Shown piece by piece: positions 9,216 to 18,123 of a DNA stretch of 64,000 nt. Source of the DNA: Planctomycetota bacterium (GTDB taxonomy: Bacteria; Planctomycetota; UBA1135; GCA-002686595); assembly GCA_016709875.1 (NCBI GenBank), contig JADJLZ010000012.1:124001-188000 (forward strand), read 5' to 3'. Positions within the stretch are counted from its first letter, which is position 1. Each line of letters begins with the position of its first letter. Below the pieces are notes generated by a model that ran no database searches, was not told the DNA's origin, and saw nothing but the letters and a program-made list of their open reading frames with translations. Made by a program: the position numbers and the translations under genes.

Positions 9216-10376
9216 ATGCGAATCACCCCTCTTCAAGAATTCTCCACACGTCCGAGTACCCGTCCGACCGCCCAGCGCGAGTTCCTCCCGGAGGATCAGT
9301 TTCTCGCGTGTGTCCGCAAGGAGCGCCACCGCTCCGACCGTAGCCGGGCGATGCTCGTGCTCGTGGGGCTGAGACTCCCGAAGCTGGAGAGCTCGTATGA
9401 GTCCGGCCTCGAATACGTGCTCGAAGCGATTCCACGCCGGATCCGCTCGCTCGACGAAGTCGGCTGGCTCGAGTCTGGCGTGATCGGGATCCTGCTGCCG
9501 GAGACGACCAAGGAGGGCGCGAGCCACCTGGTCAAGGACCTGCAGCGCAACGACACGACCGGATTCCTGCGCCTGGCGGAAGTCACGATCTACACCTACC
9601 CGGAGACGCCCGACGGCGGCCCGGGCGGCGGGAATGGACGCGGGGAGCCGCGCGAGCACGCCAACGAGGGCGAGCGCCGCACGGCGCGAGTGGGGCGCGA
9701 CGCGAGCAGCACGCTGCGCGTCTCCTCGACGCAGGTCTCGCCGGCTGCGCAGCCGCTCGTCGAACTGCTCCTCGACCGCGAACCCTGGTGGAAGCGCCCG
9801 ATCGACGTGATCGGTTCGAGCTTCGCACTGGTCGCCTTCTCGCCGCTGATGCTCGGCGCCGCGCTGGCGATCAAGATCGGTTCGCCCGGCCCGCTGATCT
9901 ACTCCTCCTGGCGCGTCGGCAAGGGCGGGCGCAAGTTCCGCTTCTTCAAGTTCCGCACGATGTGCGTCGACGCGGAGAAGAAGAAGAAGGACCTGATGTC
10001 GCAGAACGAGGCGAGCGGTCCAGTCTTCAAGATGGAACGCGACCCGCGCATCACTCCCATCGGCCGCATCCTGCGCAAGACGAGCGTGGACGAGCTCCCG
10101 CAGCTGTGGAACGTGCTGATCGGCGACATGTCGCTCGTCGGCCCGCGCCCGCCGATCCCCGAGGAGACGATCTGGTACGAACCGTGGCAGCGCCGCCGGC
10201 TCGAACTGAAGGGCGGACTGACCTGCCTGTGGCAGATCTCCGGCCGCAGCAACGTCAGCTTCGAGGAGTGGTGCCGTCTGGACGTGAAGTACCACGAGCG
10301 GCGCTCGTTCCTCGGTGACATCGGGATCCTCTTCCGCACCGTGCCGGCCGTGTTCACGGCGCGCGGCGCGAAGTAG
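9216..10376 (+). CDS. Initiating sugar-phosphate transferase with degenerate GGDEF-like N-terminal domain
   Basis: Of 386 residues, ~185-386 form a bacterial sugar transferase domain of the WcaJ/PglC type, which transfers a sugar phosphate to undecaprenyl phosphate. Motifs are a membrane helix in WKRPIDVIGSSFALVAFSP, KFRTMCVDA, DPRITPIGRILRKTSVDELP, GDMSLVGPRPP and GLTCLWQISGRS. Residues ~20-125 do not match the usual CoA-binding-like or membrane front end. They resemble the GGDEF fold (EFLPEDQFLACVRKERHR, IRSLDEVGWLESG, IGILLPETTKEGASHLV), with the GGDEF signature itself lost. A glycine- and charge-rich linker joins the two. An AGGAAG before the ATG at 9216 supports this start. It converges with the guanylyltransferase gene 10 bases downstream. 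Confidence 0.88.
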   Translation: MRITPLQEFSTRPSTRPTAQREFLPEDQFLACVRKERHRSDRSRAMLVLVGLRLPKLESSYESGLEYVLEAIPRRIRSLDEVGWLESGVIGILLPETTKEGASHLVKDLQRNDTTGFLRLAEVTIYTYPETPDGGPGGGNGRGEPREHANEGERRTARVGRDASSTLRVSSTQVSPAAQPLVELLLDREPWWKRPIDVIGSSFALVAFSPLMLGAALAIKIGSPGPLIYSSWRVGKGGRKFRFFKFRTMCVDAEKKKKDLMSQNEASGPVFKMERDPRITPIGRILRKTSVDELPQLWNVLIGDMSLVGPRPPIPEETIWYEPWQRRRLELKGGLTCLWQISGRSNVSFEEWCRLDVKYHERRSFLGDIGILFRTVPAVFTARGAK

Positions 10377-10386
10377 CGAGCGACGC

Positions 10387-11361
10387 TCAGGCGCCGTGCG
10401 CGTGCACGGGCCGTTCGACGCTCAAACGGCCTCGCGCCGCGGCGAGGCGATCGAGGAGCACCGGCGTCTGGTCGAGGAGCGCCGACTCGATTCGTGCGTA
10501 GCTCCCGCTCTGCAGGCACTCCGCGACGCGGCCCGGCGTCCCCAGGTCGGTCCAGCCGCAGGGCGGGACCTCGAGCACTCGCAGCCGGTCCTCCGAGCCC
10601 TGCACGAGGTCGCGCGAGAAGTCGGCGGGCGCGAACTCCTCGTATACGCGGCGGATGTGCGCGGGCGCGCCACCGGCTCCCGCGAGCGAGGCGAATAGCG
10701 CCGGCAGCCGGCTGCGGTACAACTCGAGGAAGGCGCGCAGGCTGCCGCCGAGGATGAAGCTGTTCCACAGCGCGCCCTCGCGCATGAGGGCCTGCGCGGC
10801 GCTGCGGCCGGGTTTCTCGACGAAGCTGTGCACGCGGTGCAGCACCGAATCCGCGCGGCGCGGAAGGATCCAGCCGTAGTCGGGGTCTTCCGTCTCCGGC
10901 GAGAGTCCCAGCATGCAGATCGAGTCGGGACTTGCCGCGGCGTGCTCGAGTGCGAAGATCAGCGCGATGCGCAAGACGGACTCCTCGCGCACGTGGTGGT
11001 CGGAGGGCAGGAGCAGCACGCGCGCCCGCGGATCGCGCCTGGCGATCGAGAGCAAGGGCAGCAGCACTCCCGCGGCCGTCCCCTTGTTTTCGGGCTGGAC
11101 GATCACGTTCTCGGGCGGCAGCGCGCCGAGCTCGTCGCTCCAGAAGGGCCGGTGCTTCTCGGTCAGGATCGTGAGAACACGCTCGGGTGCTGCGAGCGCG
11201 AATGCGCGCGCGAGCGAATCGCCAAAGAGCGTGCGGCCGCCGCGCAGCGAGCAGAACTGCTTGGGAGTCGTCTGACCGCCGAGTCCCGTCGTGAGCGACG
11301 CGAGACGCGTGCCGTCGCCGCCAGCGAGCACGATCACCCAGGGAGAGTCGAGCGCATTCAT
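10387..11361 (-). CDS. Mannose-1-phosphate guanylyltransferase-like nucleotidyltransferase
   Basis: This 324-residue protein is a nucleotide-sugar pyrophosphorylase. The N-terminal loop VIVLAGGDGTRLASL followed by TPKQFCSL matches GDP-mannose pyrophosphorylases. The later motifs LLLPSDHHV (metal site), VHSFVEKPGR, LWNSFILGG and WTDLGTPGRV fit the family. It would make GDP-mannose or a related donor from sugar-1-phosphate and GTP in the cytoplasm. The start at 11361 is preferred because AGGAGG lies exactly six bases upstream. The ATG at 11367 directly abuts the AGGAGG, too close to use it. No C-terminal isomerase domain is present. It is the donor-supply gene of the glycan locus. Confidence 0.83.
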   Translation of the reverse strand: MNALDSPWVIVLAGGDGTRLASLTTGLGGQTTPKQFCSLRGGRTLFGDSLARAFALAAPERVLTILTEKHRPFWSDELGALPPENVIVQPENKGTAAGVLLPLLSIARRDPRARVLLLPSDHHVREESVLRIALIFALEHAAASPDSICMLGLSPETEDPDYGWILPRRADSVLHRVHSFVEKPGRSAAQALMREGALWNSFILGGSLRAFLELYRSRLPALFASLAGAGGAPAHIRRVYEEFAPADFSRDLVQGSEDRLRVLEVPPCGWTDLGTPGRVAECLQSGSYARIESALLDQTPVLLDRLAAARGRLSVERPVHAHGA

Positions 11362-11548
11362 GACCATCCTCCTGCTACCAGCGCGCGTACGAGAGGCTCG
11401 CCGCGCACGCGAGATCCTTCGGCAGGAGATCAAGCTCGATCCCTTCCCCGGTCGCGGCCATGGGACGAAGTGGGCAGAGGCGCCACGCCCGAGGGGGAGG
11501 GGGCTCGCCACTCGACAGGCGCGCGGCGCCCGGCGAGAGTGTCGCGCC

Positions 11549-13222
11549 ATGCTCCCGTGCATTGCGCTGATCGCCGCCCTGCAACTCCCCAAGGCTTCCG
11601 ACTGGCAGGTCACAGGCACGGACTGCCGGCGCTTTGCGATCGGCGACTGGAACGGCGATGGGTGGGGCGACGTCGCGACGATCAACGCCAACCGCGACCT
11701 GTGCGTGTCGCTCTCCGTGCACGGCTGGAAGGCCGCGGGCTGGATCGCCGTCGCGCACGACGTCGATCCAGACGCGCTCGGCCTGGGCTTCGAGGGGAGC
11801 CAGCTGGTCGTGCAACTGGCGGACAAGCAGCTCGTCTTCACGCGCGACGGCGCGGACGACAAGTCGACGCGCGCCGAGCGCGCGGGTGGTGAGCTGCCCG
11901 CGCCGGCGCCGGCCTTCCGCGAACCCTCGGGCTCGACCTGCGCTCCGGCCTACGAGCCGGGCGCGAAGCTCTGCTCCGAGACGACCGGTGATCTCAATGG
12001 CGACGGCCTGCCGGACAGGCTGCTGGTCTTCGAGTGCCAGTTGCCTAGCGAGCAGCGCCTGCTGCGCACGCTGCTCGCCCCGAATCCCGCGTCCACCGAC
12101 CAGGACTCGGACGGGCTCACGGACCTCGAGGAGGAGGCGCTCGGCACCGATCCGCTCGACCGCGACAGCGACGGAGACGGGCTGCTCGACGGCTGGGAAG
12201 TGCACGGCCTGCCGCGCGGCGCGGGGCTGGGCGAGTTCACGACGCTCTTCGACCCCAAGTGCGCGCCCGAGAAGCGCGACGCGCAACTCGATCCGCGCCG
12301 GCGCGACGTGATCGTCGAACTCTCGTACTTCGAGGGCGTCGATCCGGCGCAGTTCCGCGGCGAGATGCCGCGCGTGCAGGCCGTCTTCCGCGCGCTGCAT
12401 TGCGCCAATCCCGACGGCACGAGCGGCGTGTGCGTGCACTTCAAGGAGCACAAGGACTTCGTTCCGAAGGCCGATCAGTCGCTCGCCTGGTGGGACGTCG
12501 GCAACAAGTATTTCGCGCGCAACGAGCGCGGTCTGCTGCACTGGATGCAGGTGACGCCCTGGGGCGGCGGCCAGTCGAGCGAGAACGGCGACATGGGCGG
12601 CTGCGGCAACGGTTGGGCTGTCTTCAGCCACGAGTTCGGCCACCAGCTCGGCCTCTCGCACAGCGGCGACTCGAGCCCGGCCTGGTGCCCGCTGTATCCC
12701 TCGATGATGAGCTACGCCTTCAGCTACAGCTTCGATGGAGATGGTGACAAGGTGCACTTCAGCGACGGCAGTTTCCGCGGAAGTGTGCTCGACGAGCGCC
12801 ATCTGGTCGAGCGCCTCCCGTACCCCTACGCGAAGCTCGCCTACCTCGAGAAGGGCCCTTCCGCTTCACGCTCGAGGACGCGGGCGACGGCACGACGCGC
12901 ATCGACTGGAACCACAACGGCAAGTTCGACGAGGGCGAGGTCGAGGCCGACATCAACTACGGCGGCTCGACCTACTGCGGCGTCCGCCGCGAGCAGGAGG
13001 CGATCGCCTCGGCGCCCTGCCTCACGTACGTGGGCGACACCTGTTTCCTCGTCGCGGCCGAGCCGACGCGCGACCACCTGTGGGTCAAGACCTGCCTGGG
13101 CGGCGAGAAGTGGTCGGAGAAGCGCGAGCTCCCGCAGAGCGCCACGGCCGAGGATCCCGTGCTCGTGGGCGGCGAGGAATTCGGTCTGGTGCTGCACGAG
13201 CAGCTCTACGGCTGGTACGTGA
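11549..13222 (+). CDS. Metzincin-like secreted metalloprotease, N-terminal part before a frameshift
   Basis: A hydrophobic start (MLPCIALIAALQ) suggests a signal peptide. FG-GAP/dockerin-like acidic repeats follow (GDWNGDGWGD, GDLNGDGLPD), and at ~183-217 thrombospondin-3-like calcium repeats (DSDGLTDLEEEALGTDP, DRDSDGDGLLDGWE). The catalytic signature HEFGHQLGLSH starts near residue 361, with a downstream SMMSY that fits the Met-turn of metzincins. Real protein sequence ends near 12,858; the remaining ~120 codons of this frame are arginine/threonine-rich nonsense. One base missing from the GGGCCCTT run, or a -1 slip there, would join it to the segment at 12859-13989. The start gives the first credible signal peptide, though no strong ribosome site is seen. 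The role is probably extracellular protein degradation. Confidence 0.72.
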   Translation: MLPCIALIAALQLPKASDWQVTGTDCRRFAIGDWNGDGWGDVATINANRDLCVSLSVHGWKAAGWIAVAHDVDPDALGLGFEGSQLVVQLADKQLVFTRDGADDKSTRAERAGGELPAPAPAFREPSGSTCAPAYEPGAKLCSETTGDLNGDGLPDRLLVFECQLPSEQRLLRTLLAPNPASTDQDSDGLTDLEEEALGTDPLDRDSDGDGLLDGWEVHGLPRGAGLGEFTTLFDPKCAPEKRDAQLDPRRRDVIVELSYFEGVDPAQFRGEMPRVQAVFRALHCANPDGTSGVCVHFKEHKDFVPKADQSLAWWDVGNKYFARNERGLLHWMQVTPWGGGQSSENGDMGGCGNGWAVFSHEFGHQLGLSHSGDSSPAWCPLYPSMMSYAFSYSFDGDGDKVHFSDGSFRGSVLDERHLVERLPYPYAKLAYLEKGPSASRSRTRATARRASTGTTTASSTRARSRPTSTTAARPTAASAASRRRSPRRPASRTWATPVSSSRPSRRATTCGSRPAWAARSGRRSASSRRAPRPRIPCSWAARNSVWCCTSSSTAGT

Positions 13223-13989
13223 CGCGCGTCACGCAGACCGAGATCGGAGCGCCCGCGCGCGTCCCGGATCTGCCCGCGCTGCCGCTCAACGCCTGCCGCG
13301 TGGGCAAGCGTGTGCTGCTCTTCCTGCGCCGCGACGACGACAGCCTCGAATACGACTGGCTCGACTTCAGCGGCGGGGATTTCGCCAAGCCGGTGATCGC
13401 CAAGGGCGGCAAGCTCGAGACCCGATCGCGCGTCGTGCCCGGATGCGCTGTGGACCCCAACGACGGCCGCATCGTGCTCGTCACCGCGCTCGACAACTCG
13501 CGCGGCGCGCCCTTCTGCATGCGCGCGAGCTGGCTCGCGCCGGCGGGCGATCGGCTGGTCGAGCAGGAGCTGCTCTGGACGCGCGGCGAGGCCTCGGGCA
13601 ACGGCTGCTGCTCGCGGCCGGTGGTCGCGTTCAACGCGGCGAAGCAACTCAACATCTTCCACCAGGGGGGTCCGGACGCGAACGGGCAGCAGCTCGCCTA
13701 CCGCACCTCGCGCATCGGCAACCGCAAGCTCGACGAGGGCTGGCTCACGTGCCTCCTGTACGACCAGTGGACGAAATCGCGCGTCGCAGTGGCGTTCGCG
13801 AGCGGCGCGCAGGGCGCGATCTTCGCCTACCGCTGGGATGCGGGCGGAGCGCACGTCAACTGGCTCGCGACCGCGCACGACGGCTTCGGGATCGACCGCG
13901 AGCCGATGCGCGATTTCGACGACGGAGCAAGAATCGGACAGTGGGGGATCCGGCATTCGATCCTCTGTTTGAATAACGACGCACCCTGA
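12859..13989 (+). pseudogene. C-terminal continuation of the metzincin-like protein in the -1 frame
   Basis: Immediately after the shift the frame reads FRFTLEDAGDGTTRIDWNHN, and an acidic EF-like NHNGKFDEGE follows. The rest has a repetitive beta-strand pattern with paired cysteines, suggesting an extracellular beta-propeller or lectin-like module. It continues the protease without lost residues if one base is restored in the GGGCCC run at 12853-12859. A separate start (ATG 13030) would cut off the first module, so an independent gene is unlikely. If the frameshift is real, this part is lost unless the heptamer G-GGC-CCT supports slippage. Confidence 0.65.
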
Positions 13990-13993
13990 GCGC

Positions 13994-13999
13994 TATGCT
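13994..13999 (+). promoter_or_regulatory. Putative -10 element
   Basis: TATGCT preceded by GC lies 31 bases before the ATG at 14031. Its TATG overlaps the upstream in-frame ATG at 13995, which argues against that codon being the start. Confidence 0.4.
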
Positions 14000-14030
14000 G
14001 GGCCTCAACCCCCACGGAGGACTCGCCCGC

Positions 14031-15674
14031 ATGTTCCTTTCCAGCGCTCTGCTCGCACTCGCTCTCCAGACTCCCGCCCCGGCCGCCGCGTCGGTCACGC
14101 TGGCCGACCTCGTGCCGCACGGAACCATCGCGTTCGTGCAGGTGCCCTCGCTCGATCGCGCCGCGCAGTTCGCGCAGCGCATGCTGGAAACCTTCCAGCC
14201 GGGTGGCGGGCCCCCGATGAGCGGCGCGGTACTGCTCGCGATGACCGGCCTGCGCTGCGATTCCACTGCGATCGACGCCACGCGCCCGATCGGCGTGTGC
14301 GTCGTGCTCGGTGAACAGAGCGGTGGACAGCCGATGCCGACCGTGCTGATCCCCGTGAAGGATGCCGACGCGTTCCTGAAGTCCGTCGAGCAGCCCGGTG
14401 CGCCCTGGAAGGGCACGGCGAAGGGCGGCTACGTCAGCCTCGGTCTGGGCCTCGCTCCCGAGATTCCTGGCGTCCCTGCCGCGATCGCGAACGGAATGCC
14501 CGCGGGCGAGGTGGCAGCGCGTCTCGACCTCGGCCGACTGATCGAGCAGTACCGCGATCAGATCGACGAGGGCCTGAACCAGGTCGAGTCGCTGGGCTCG
14601 TCGCTGCCGCCCTCGGCGGCGGGCGTGAATCCCGCGCCGATGATGGGCGCCTATGCGGACCTGCTGCGTGACTTCATCGACTCCGCCGAAACGCTCGACC
14701 TCGCCGTGCAACTCGAAGGTGACGATTTCGAGCTGGGCATGAAGCTCACCAACGGAGAGGGCAGCCCCTTCGCGGATTTCGGCTCGAAGGAGAAGACCGG
14801 CGTCCGCGCGATGGCCTCGAAGCTCGTGCCCGGCGCAGGCCTCGAAATGGTGTTCGGCGCCGACATGCCGAAGCTCCTGAAGCGCTTCCAGCCGATGTTC
14901 GACGTCATGCCCGCGATGTACCCCGAGCCGATGCGCGGCATGCTCGGGCCCGTCTTCCAGCACATCGGCGAGTTCTACGGCCTCTTGGGCAGCGCGCAGG
15001 CGATCAGTTTCGACTTCAGCCCTGCGGGCATGCGCTACACCGCCTACCTCGACTGCAAGGACCCAGCAAAGCTCGTCGAGCTCTATCGCACGATGATGAA
15101 GTCCTTCCCCGGCTTCGAGATCCGCGAGCTGCCCGCGCGCGAGTTCGAGGGCTTCGCGATCGCCGGCTTCCACTTCGACATGGACCTGGAAGCCATGAGC
15201 AAGAGCCTGGGCCAGCAGCCGCTGCCGCCCGAGGCCAGCGAGCAGATGCAGACGCTGATGAAGTCGATGTTCGGCTCGGAGGGCATGAGCTTCCAGGTGG
15301 CGAGCAGGGACGGCGTCACCGCGATCGTTATGGGCGGCGACGACGAGTTCCTGCACGGCGCGCTGGCGCGGATGTCCTCGAAGGCGGAGCCCGCGCCCTT
15401 CGTCGCGCACGCGCTGCGCGAGGTCGGCGACCTCAGCCCGTGCTTCGTGATGCACTACGACCTGGGCCGCATGCTGGGCGGGATGAAGACCGTCATGGCG
15501 GCTGCGCTCCCGGGCGGCGCGGACCAGATCCCCGACCTCGCGCTCTCCGTCGGTGCCTACGGCGGCGTGGACGGACGCACTTGGCGCGGGGCGCTGTCGC
15601 TGAGCATGAAGGAGCTTGCGGCACTGGCGCACATGCGCAAGTCGCCTGGCAGCTCGACGCCCACGCCGCGCTGA
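14031..15674 (+). CDS. Secreted protein of unknown function (DUF3352-like pattern)
   Basis: The protein is about 547 residues long. The start at 14031 is chosen because GGAGG lies about ten bases upstream and the sequence begins with a clean signal peptide (MFLSSALLALALQTPAPAAA). The mature protein has alternating beta strands and helices. Recurrent features are LVPHGTIAFVQVPSLDRAAQF, LGLGLAPEIPGVPAA and AMSKSLGQQPLPPEASEQM. The opening, where a signal peptide is followed by a phrase on values passing through a per-object threshold, resembles DUF3352-type planctomycete proteins, but I cannot prove homology. It is probably periplasmic or surface located. It is followed after 22 bases by an SGNH gene, possibly in the same transcript. 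Confidence 0.7.
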   Translation: MFLSSALLALALQTPAPAAASVTLADLVPHGTIAFVQVPSLDRAAQFAQRMLETFQPGGGPPMSGAVLLAMTGLRCDSTAIDATRPIGVCVVLGEQSGGQPMPTVLIPVKDADAFLKSVEQPGAPWKGTAKGGYVSLGLGLAPEIPGVPAAIANGMPAGEVAARLDLGRLIEQYRDQIDEGLNQVESLGSSLPPSAAGVNPAPMMGAYADLLRDFIDSAETLDLAVQLEGDDFELGMKLTNGEGSPFADFGSKEKTGVRAMASKLVPGAGLEMVFGADMPKLLKRFQPMFDVMPAMYPEPMRGMLGPVFQHIGEFYGLLGSAQAISFDFSPAGMRYTAYLDCKDPAKLVELYRTMMKSFPGFEIRELPAREFEGFAIAGFHFDMDLEAMSKSLGQQPLPPEASEQMQTLMKSMFGSEGMSFQVASRDGVTAIVMGGDDEFLHGALARMSSKAEPAPFVAHALREVGDLSPCFVMHYDLGRMLGGMKTVMAAALPGGADQIPDLALSVGAYGGVDGRTWRGALSLSMKELAALAHMRKSPGSSTPTPR

Positions 15675-15675
15675 G

Positions 15676-15693
15676 GCCTGCAGGCACGCAGGC
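15676..15693 (+). other. Hairpin covering the leader of the second SGNH gene
   Basis: GCCTGC and GCAGGC pair around a six-base loop. The hairpin starts right after the upstream stop and ends three bases before the ATG at 15697, so it includes part of the purine-rich GGCGGA ribosome-site region. It may act as a weak terminator or limit initiation. Confidence 0.35.
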
Positions 15694-15696
15694 GGA

Positions 15697-16905
15697 ATGA
15701 AGCAGCTCCTCGCGCGCCTGGGCTTGGTCCTCGTCGCGAGCGCCGTGGCGCTGTGCGTCTCGGACTGGGCCGCGGGGCGCTGGCTGCCGCTGCCGGCGAT
15801 GGTCTTCCGGCTCGACGATGAGCTGCTCTACGCGCCGCTCGAGAACGCGCGGCGCGTGCAGCCGTTGCGGCCGATCCGCGGCAGCGAGTGGATCACGATG
15901 CAGCTCGAGTCGCACGGCTTCCGTGGCGACGAACTCGACGCACAGAAGCGCGACCCGCGCGTGCTCGTGCTCGGCGACTCGCTCGTGATGGCGCAGACCA
16001 CGCGCCTGGAGGACACCTACTGCGCGCAGCTCGAAGTGCGGCTCGCAGACGAGCTCGGCCGCGGCGTGGAGGTCGTCAACGCGGGCGCGTCGGGTTACGG
16101 TCCGGACCAGGAGTGCCTGCGCCTCGAGCAGCTGCTCGGGCCGCTCGCGCCCGACCTCGTGCTGCTCGTGCTCTGCGCGCACAACGACTTCGGCGATCTC
16201 GTGCGCGACAAGCTCTTCGGGCTCGACAACCGCGAGGAGCTCGTGCGCCTGCAGCCGCGCCTGGACCCCGGCCTCGTGGAGCGCTTCCGCAGCGCGGCGA
16301 ACGCCGTCCGCAAGCCGGCCCTGCTGCTGCTCCTCGGCCGCCTCGGCGGCGGAGACCGGCCCGCGCTGCTCGAGTCCGAGGACTCGCCCTTCCTCGAGTG
16401 GTACCTGAAGGGCGCGCGCGAGGAGTACCAGGAGTTCCAGGTCCAGCGCGACCCGACCGTGCGCTCGTTGTTCCAGGACTACTATGACGCGGACGTGTCG
16501 CTCATTCCGGATGCACCCTCGGCGCTCTTCAAGCAGCGCCTCATGGAGCGAGTCCTCGCGCGGGTGCGCGATGACTGCGTGGCCGCGTCCGTGCCGCTCT
16601 GCGTGCTCGTTGTGCCGAGCTCGGTCGATCTGTGCCCGGACTTCCGCGTGCATGTCGATCCCTCGCAGTACCCGCACTGGACACCGACGCGCATGACCGA
16701 CGCTTATGCGGCGATCCTGCGCCGCATCGGCGTGCCCTTCGTCGATCTCGCGGGGGATTTCGCCGCGGCCGGCCCCGAAACGCTGTTCCTCGACCGCACC
16801 GAGTTCCACTGGAACCGTGCTGGAGCCGCGATCGGCGTCGAGCGGACGCTCGCGCTGCTGCGCGAGCAGGCGCTCTGGCCGCCGCAGGGAGCCGAGCGCC
16901 GATGA
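15697..16905 (+). CDS. Membrane-anchored SGNH/GDSL-like hydrolase, copy 2
   Basis: The 402 residues start with an uncleaved signal anchor (LLARLGLVLVASAVALCVSD) followed by WLPLPAMVFRLDDELLYAP. SGNH blocks are visible: VLVLGDSLVMAQTT (nucleophile Ser), VVNAGASGYGPDQECLRLEQ, VLCAHNDFGDLVRDKLF (Asn block) and TEFHWNRAGAAIG (catalytic His). The HWN form of the last block resembles AlgX/AlgJ-type glycan O-acetyltransferases more than classic esterases. The domain probably faces the periplasm and may add or remove acyl groups on an envelope glycan. It overlaps the next paralogue by ATGA, so the pair is a tandem duplication translated together. Confidence 0.78.
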   Translation: MKQLLARLGLVLVASAVALCVSDWAAGRWLPLPAMVFRLDDELLYAPLENARRVQPLRPIRGSEWITMQLESHGFRGDELDAQKRDPRVLVLGDSLVMAQTTRLEDTYCAQLEVRLADELGRGVEVVNAGASGYGPDQECLRLEQLLGPLAPDLVLLVLCAHNDFGDLVRDKLFGLDNREELVRLQPRLDPGLVERFRSAANAVRKPALLLLLGRLGGGDRPALLESEDSPFLEWYLKGAREEYQEFQVQRDPTVRSLFQDYYDADVSLIPDAPSALFKQRLMERVLARVRDDCVAASVPLCVLVVPSSVDLCPDFRVHVDPSQYPHWTPTRMTDAYAAILRRIGVPFVDLAGDFAAAGPETLFLDRTEFHWNRAGAAIGVERTLALLREQALWPPQGAERR

Positions 16906-18107
16906 GCAAGCTCCTCGCGCGTGCTGCGGTCGCTCTCGTTTCGACCGCGGTCGGGCTGGCTCTCGCGAGCTGGGCGGCGCAGCGTTGGCTGCCGCTGCCC
17001 TCGATGATGTTCGAGCTCGACGAGCACCTGCTCGTGCGCCCGATCCCGCACGCGCGGCGCGTTCTGCCGCTCGCGGCGGGCGCGGGCGGCGCGTGGATCG
17101 AGAGCCGGTTCAACTCGCTCGGCTTCCGCGCGCGCGAGCCCGCGGATCCCAAGCGCTCGCCGCGTGTGCTCGTGCTCGGCGACTCGCTGGTGATGGCCGA
17201 GACCTCGCCACTCGAGCAGACCTTCGCCGTGCGGCTCGAGGAGCATCTGCGCACGGAGTGCGGCAGCGAGGTCGAGGTCGTCAACGCGGGCGTCTCCGGC
17301 TACGGCACGGACCAGGAGTGCCTGCTGCTCGAGAGCCTGATGAAGCCGCTCGCGCCCGACCTGGTCGTGCTCGTGATCTGCGCGCACAACGACTTCGGAG
17401 ACCTGCTGCGCGACAAGCTCTTCCGGCTCGACAACAGCGAGAAGCTCGTCGAGCAGCATCCCGGCTTCGCGCCCGAGCTGCTCGAGCAGTTCGCGCTCGC
17501 CCGGCGCACCGATGCGCGGCCCGCGCTGCTCAAGGCCTACGACCGCCTGCACATCGGCGAGGGCCCGCGCCCCGAGCGGCCCGGTGAGTCGGAGACCGCG
17601 CCCTACATCGAGTGGTACCTGCGCGGCGCGCAGGAGGAGTACGACGAGTTCGTGACGCTGCGCAACGGCGTCTTCCGCACACCCTTCGAGGACTTCTACG
17701 ACGCGGACATCTCGATCCGGCCCGAGAGTCCTTCGGCGCTCTTCAAGAAGCTGCTGATGGAGAAGGTGCTCGCGCGCATGCGCGAGGACTGCAAAGCCGC
17801 GGGCATCCCGTTCTTCGTGGCCGTGGTTCCGACCTCGGTCGACATCTGCCCGACCTTCCGCATCCGCGTCGATCCGGCGAAGTACCCGACCTGGTCGCCC
17901 ACGCGCCTGACCGACACGCTGGCCGGCATTCTGGAACGCATCGCGGTACCGCACCTGGACCTCACCCCGAGCTTCCGCGCAGCGGGACCGGAGAAGCTCT
18001 ATCTGGGCCGCGGCGACTTCCACTGGAACGGTGCGGGCGCGGAGCTCGGCGCGGCGAAAAGCGCGGAGTTCCTGCGCAAGAACGCGCTCTGGCCGCCGCG
18101 CAAGTAG
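16902..18107 (+). CDS. Membrane-anchored SGNH/GDSL-like hydrolase, copy 3
   Basis: This 401-residue tandem paralogue of the preceding gene has the same layout: signal anchor (LLARAAVALVSTAVGLALAS), a WLPLPSMMFELDEHLLVRPI segment, VLVLGDSLVMAETS, VVNAGVSGYGTDQECLLLE, VICAHNDFGDLLRDKLF and GDFHWNGAGAELG. All presumed catalytic residues are kept, so neither copy looks decayed. The start codon overlaps the previous stop. The copies differ most in the middle segment (residues ~180-230), which could hold acceptor specificity. The converging gene begins 16 bases downstream. Confidence 0.78.
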   Translation: MSKLLARAAVALVSTAVGLALASWAAQRWLPLPSMMFELDEHLLVRPIPHARRVLPLAAGAGGAWIESRFNSLGFRAREPADPKRSPRVLVLGDSLVMAETSPLEQTFAVRLEEHLRTECGSEVEVVNAGVSGYGTDQECLLLESLMKPLAPDLVVLVICAHNDFGDLLRDKLFRLDNSEKLVEQHPGFAPELLEQFALARRTDARPALLKAYDRLHIGEGPRPERPGESETAPYIEWYLRGAQEEYDEFVTLRNGVFRTPFEDFYDADISIRPESPSALFKKLLMEKVLARMREDCKAAGIPFFVAVVPTSVDICPTFRIRVDPAKYPTWSPTRLTDTLAGILERIAVPHLDLTPSFRAAGPEKLYLGRGDFHWNGAGAELGAAKSAEFLRKNALWPPRK

Positions 18108-18123
18108 GACCGAGGCCCGCGCG

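Noticed and set aside
8817..9343. Short plus-strand open frames before the sugar transferase
   Set aside because: No family signal, no codon bias, and one overlaps the start of the real gene in another frame.
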